A DNA stretch of 7,550 nucleotides from an uncultured Erysipelotrichales bacterium. Its GTDB lineage: Bacteria; Bacillota_I; Bacilli_A; Erysipelotrichales; Coprobacillaceae. Made by a program: the position numbers and the translations under genes. The stretch spans positions 1 to 7,550 of the forward strand of contig CAKVJS010000049.1 of the NCBI GenBank assembly GCA_934754755.1, given 5' to 3'. How positions within the stretch are numbered: position 1 is the stretch's first letter; every line of letters begins with the position of its first letter. Below the pieces are notes generated by a model. It saw only the letters and a program-made list of their open reading frames with translations. It did not search any database and was not told the DNA's origin. Below are positions 6,766-7,550 of the stretch, piece by piece.

Positions 6766-7495
6766 ACAGTTGGCAGGTGGATTACGATTATCTTACTTAC
6801 GCAAGCATTGCGAAGAAATACTGCTAGAGGCCAAGCATCTTTCTAAAAGTAATGAAGAGTTTTTAATCGAATTACTCGAAAAGGAATGTGAAACACGTAG
6901 GAGTAATGGTATACAAAGACGAATACAGGACGCGAAATTTCCTTTTAAAAAATATATAGAGGATTTTAAAATAGATCGATTCCCTAAAGATATTCAAGTG
7001 AAACTAAAAGAATTAATGAATTTACAATTTATGGAAGAAAAGGAAAATATAGTCTGTGTAAGTAATCCGGGGATGGGTAAGACCCATTACGCTATAGGGC
7101 TAGGAATAAAGGCTTGTTTACAAAGTAAAAAGGTCTTATTTGTGAGTGTTCCAAATTTAATCCTGGAATTAAGGGAAGCTATGACTAGAAATCAAATCAC
7201 ACAATATAAAAGAAAATTTGAAAAATATGATTTAGTTATATTGGATGAATTAGGATATGTATCCTTTGATAAAGATGGTAGTGAAATATTATTTAATTTA
7301 ATTTCTAATCGATTACAGATAGGTTCTATGATCATAACAACAAATTTATCCTTTGATAGATGGCAGGAGATATTTAAGGATCCCGTATTAACAACTGCTA
7401 TGGTAGATAGGCTAGCTCATAAATCGCATATATTAAATATGAACGGTGATAGTTATCGGGTCGAAGAAACTTTAGAATGGCTTAAATCAAAGTAA
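6752..7495 (+). CDS. istB: IS21-family helper ATPase IstB
   Basis: IstB is an AAA+ ATPase related to DnaC/DnaA. It assembles on target DNA, selects the insertion site and stimulates IstA. The protein has 247 residues, normal for the family. It shows Walker A NPGMGKT (105-111, K110), Walker B LVILDELG (161-168, D165-E166), a sensor-like IITTNLSFDRW (194-204) and the family signature VDRLAHKSHIL with a likely arginine finger (218-228). I chose ATG at 6752, not 6722, because GGAGG at 6739-6743 lies eight bases upstream and MEHIKQLAGGLRL fits family N termini. An ATG at 6746 is only two bases from GGAGG. It overlaps the end of istA by 14 bases in another frame, so the two are probably translationally coupled. 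Only 55 bases remain to the IS end, and no terminator is visible. Confidence 0.96.
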   Translation: MEHIKQLAGGLRLSYLRKHCEEILLEAKHLSKSNEEFLIELLEKECETRRSNGIQRRIQDAKFPFKKYIEDFKIDRFPKDIQVKLKELMNLQFMEEKENIVCVSNPGMGKTHYAIGLGIKACLQSKKVLFVSVPNLILELREAMTRNQITQYKRKFEKYDLVILDELGYVSFDKDGSEILFNLISNRLQIGSMIITTNLSFDRWQEIFKDPVLTTAMVDRLAHKSHILNMNGDSYRVEETLEWLKSK

Positions 7496-7501
7496 TGTAG
7501 T

Positions 7502-7550
7502 GGCCCCATTTTCAGTTAAAATTTGGACCCATTTTGAATTGACAAAAACA
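7502..7550 (-). repeat. Right terminal region of the IS with two subterminal repeats
   Basis: Read from the right edge inward on the minus strand it starts TGTTTTTGTCAATTC, matching the left end at 15 of the first 18 positions. It carries two repeat units, ATGGGTCC (7532-7525) and ATGGGGCC (7509-7502), each preceded by AAA. The spacing differs from the left end (starts 18 and 41 bases in, against 19 and 51), as expected for asymmetric IS21 ends. The element ends on the last base of the window. Confidence 0.88.
7539..7544 (+). promoter_or_regulatory. Outward-facing -35 box at the IS right end
   Basis: A perfect TTGACA lies six bases inside the terminal base and points out of the element. If the right end were joined to a left end with a 2-3 bp junction, as in IS21 tandem dimers, the sequence TAATCT (5177-5182) would lie 17-18 bases downstream and could act as a -10 box. 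It could also drive whatever flanks the insertion. TAATCT matches the consensus only at its T, A and final T positions, so strength is unclear. Confidence 0.55.

Larger units (their letters stand above)
5168..7550 (+). mobile_element. IS21-family insertion sequence, about 2.38 kb, apparently complete
   Basis: The element carries istA and istB in the order and overlap typical of IS21. Its left end starts TGTTTTTGT and its right end finishes ACAAAAACA at 7550. The outer 18 bases of the two ends match at 15 positions, and the terminal TG...CA is characteristic of the family. Length is in the normal 2.0-2.5 kb range. Neither gene has a frameshift or stop, so it may be active. It is inserted upstream of the str promoter, transcribed divergently from rpsL. 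The right flank lies outside the window, so the target duplication cannot be confirmed. An alternative left boundary at 5043 would give a 2508-bp element, but the subterminal repeats fit 5168 better. Confidence 0.9.

Noticed and set aside
5168..7550. A new defence or mobile system built on istA/istB
   Set aside because: Both genes have all the hallmarks of ordinary IS21 elements and no cargo gene. The AAA+ protein is a standard IstB, and no Tn7-like or CRISPR partners are present.

Overview
The window looks like chromosome from a low-GC Gram-positive bacterium (Bacillota). The reasons are the AT-rich sequence, strong GGAGG-type ribosome binding sites, the gene order rpsL-rpsG-fusA-tuf, and the protein sequences. 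The protein flavour suggests an Erysipelotrichia-like gut lineage, but that is an impression and not a demonstrated placement.

Layout, reading the minus strand from right to left. Positions 5035-631 hold a complete str operon: a promoter with TTGACA, a 17-base spacer and TAAACT; then rpsL (S12), rpsG (S7, starting at TTG), fusA (EF-G) and tuf (EF-Tu). tuf has its own promoter between fusA and tuf, and a compact intrinsic terminator at 597-618. Next comes a separately promoted single-gene unit for a lactose/cellobiose-type PTS EIIA protein (158-469), ended by a hairpin at 95-143. At the left edge (25-53) a near-consensus promoter with A-rich upstream sequence points out of the window, so a strongly expressed minus-strand unit probably begins just outside.

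Layout, plus strand. Positions 5168-7550 are a seemingly complete IS21-family insertion sequence of about 2.38 kb. It carries istA (DDE transposase) and istB (AAA+ helper ATPase) with overlapping reading frames, terminal inverted repeats TGTTTTTGT...ACAAAAACA, and two subterminal copies of an AAAATGGGnCC-like motif at each end. Its right end coincides with the last base of the window, so the right-hand target duplication cannot be seen. Just to its left, 5043-5167 begins with the same 21 bases as the IS left end and then diverges. This is best read as a leftover end of a related element, into or beside which the present IS inserted. The leftover end stops 7 bp from the -35 box of the str promoter.

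The housekeeping genes work together in translation: S12 and S7 in the 30S subunit, EF-G for translocation, EF-Tu for aminoacyl-tRNA delivery. The IS is a self-contained transposition module. I do not see an undescribed multi-gene system. The points most worth checking are regulatory: a hairpin that covers the istA ribosome binding site, an outward TTGACA at the IS right end that could form a junction promoter, the duplicated IS end next to the str promoter, the TTG start of rpsG, and the strong promoter leaving the window.
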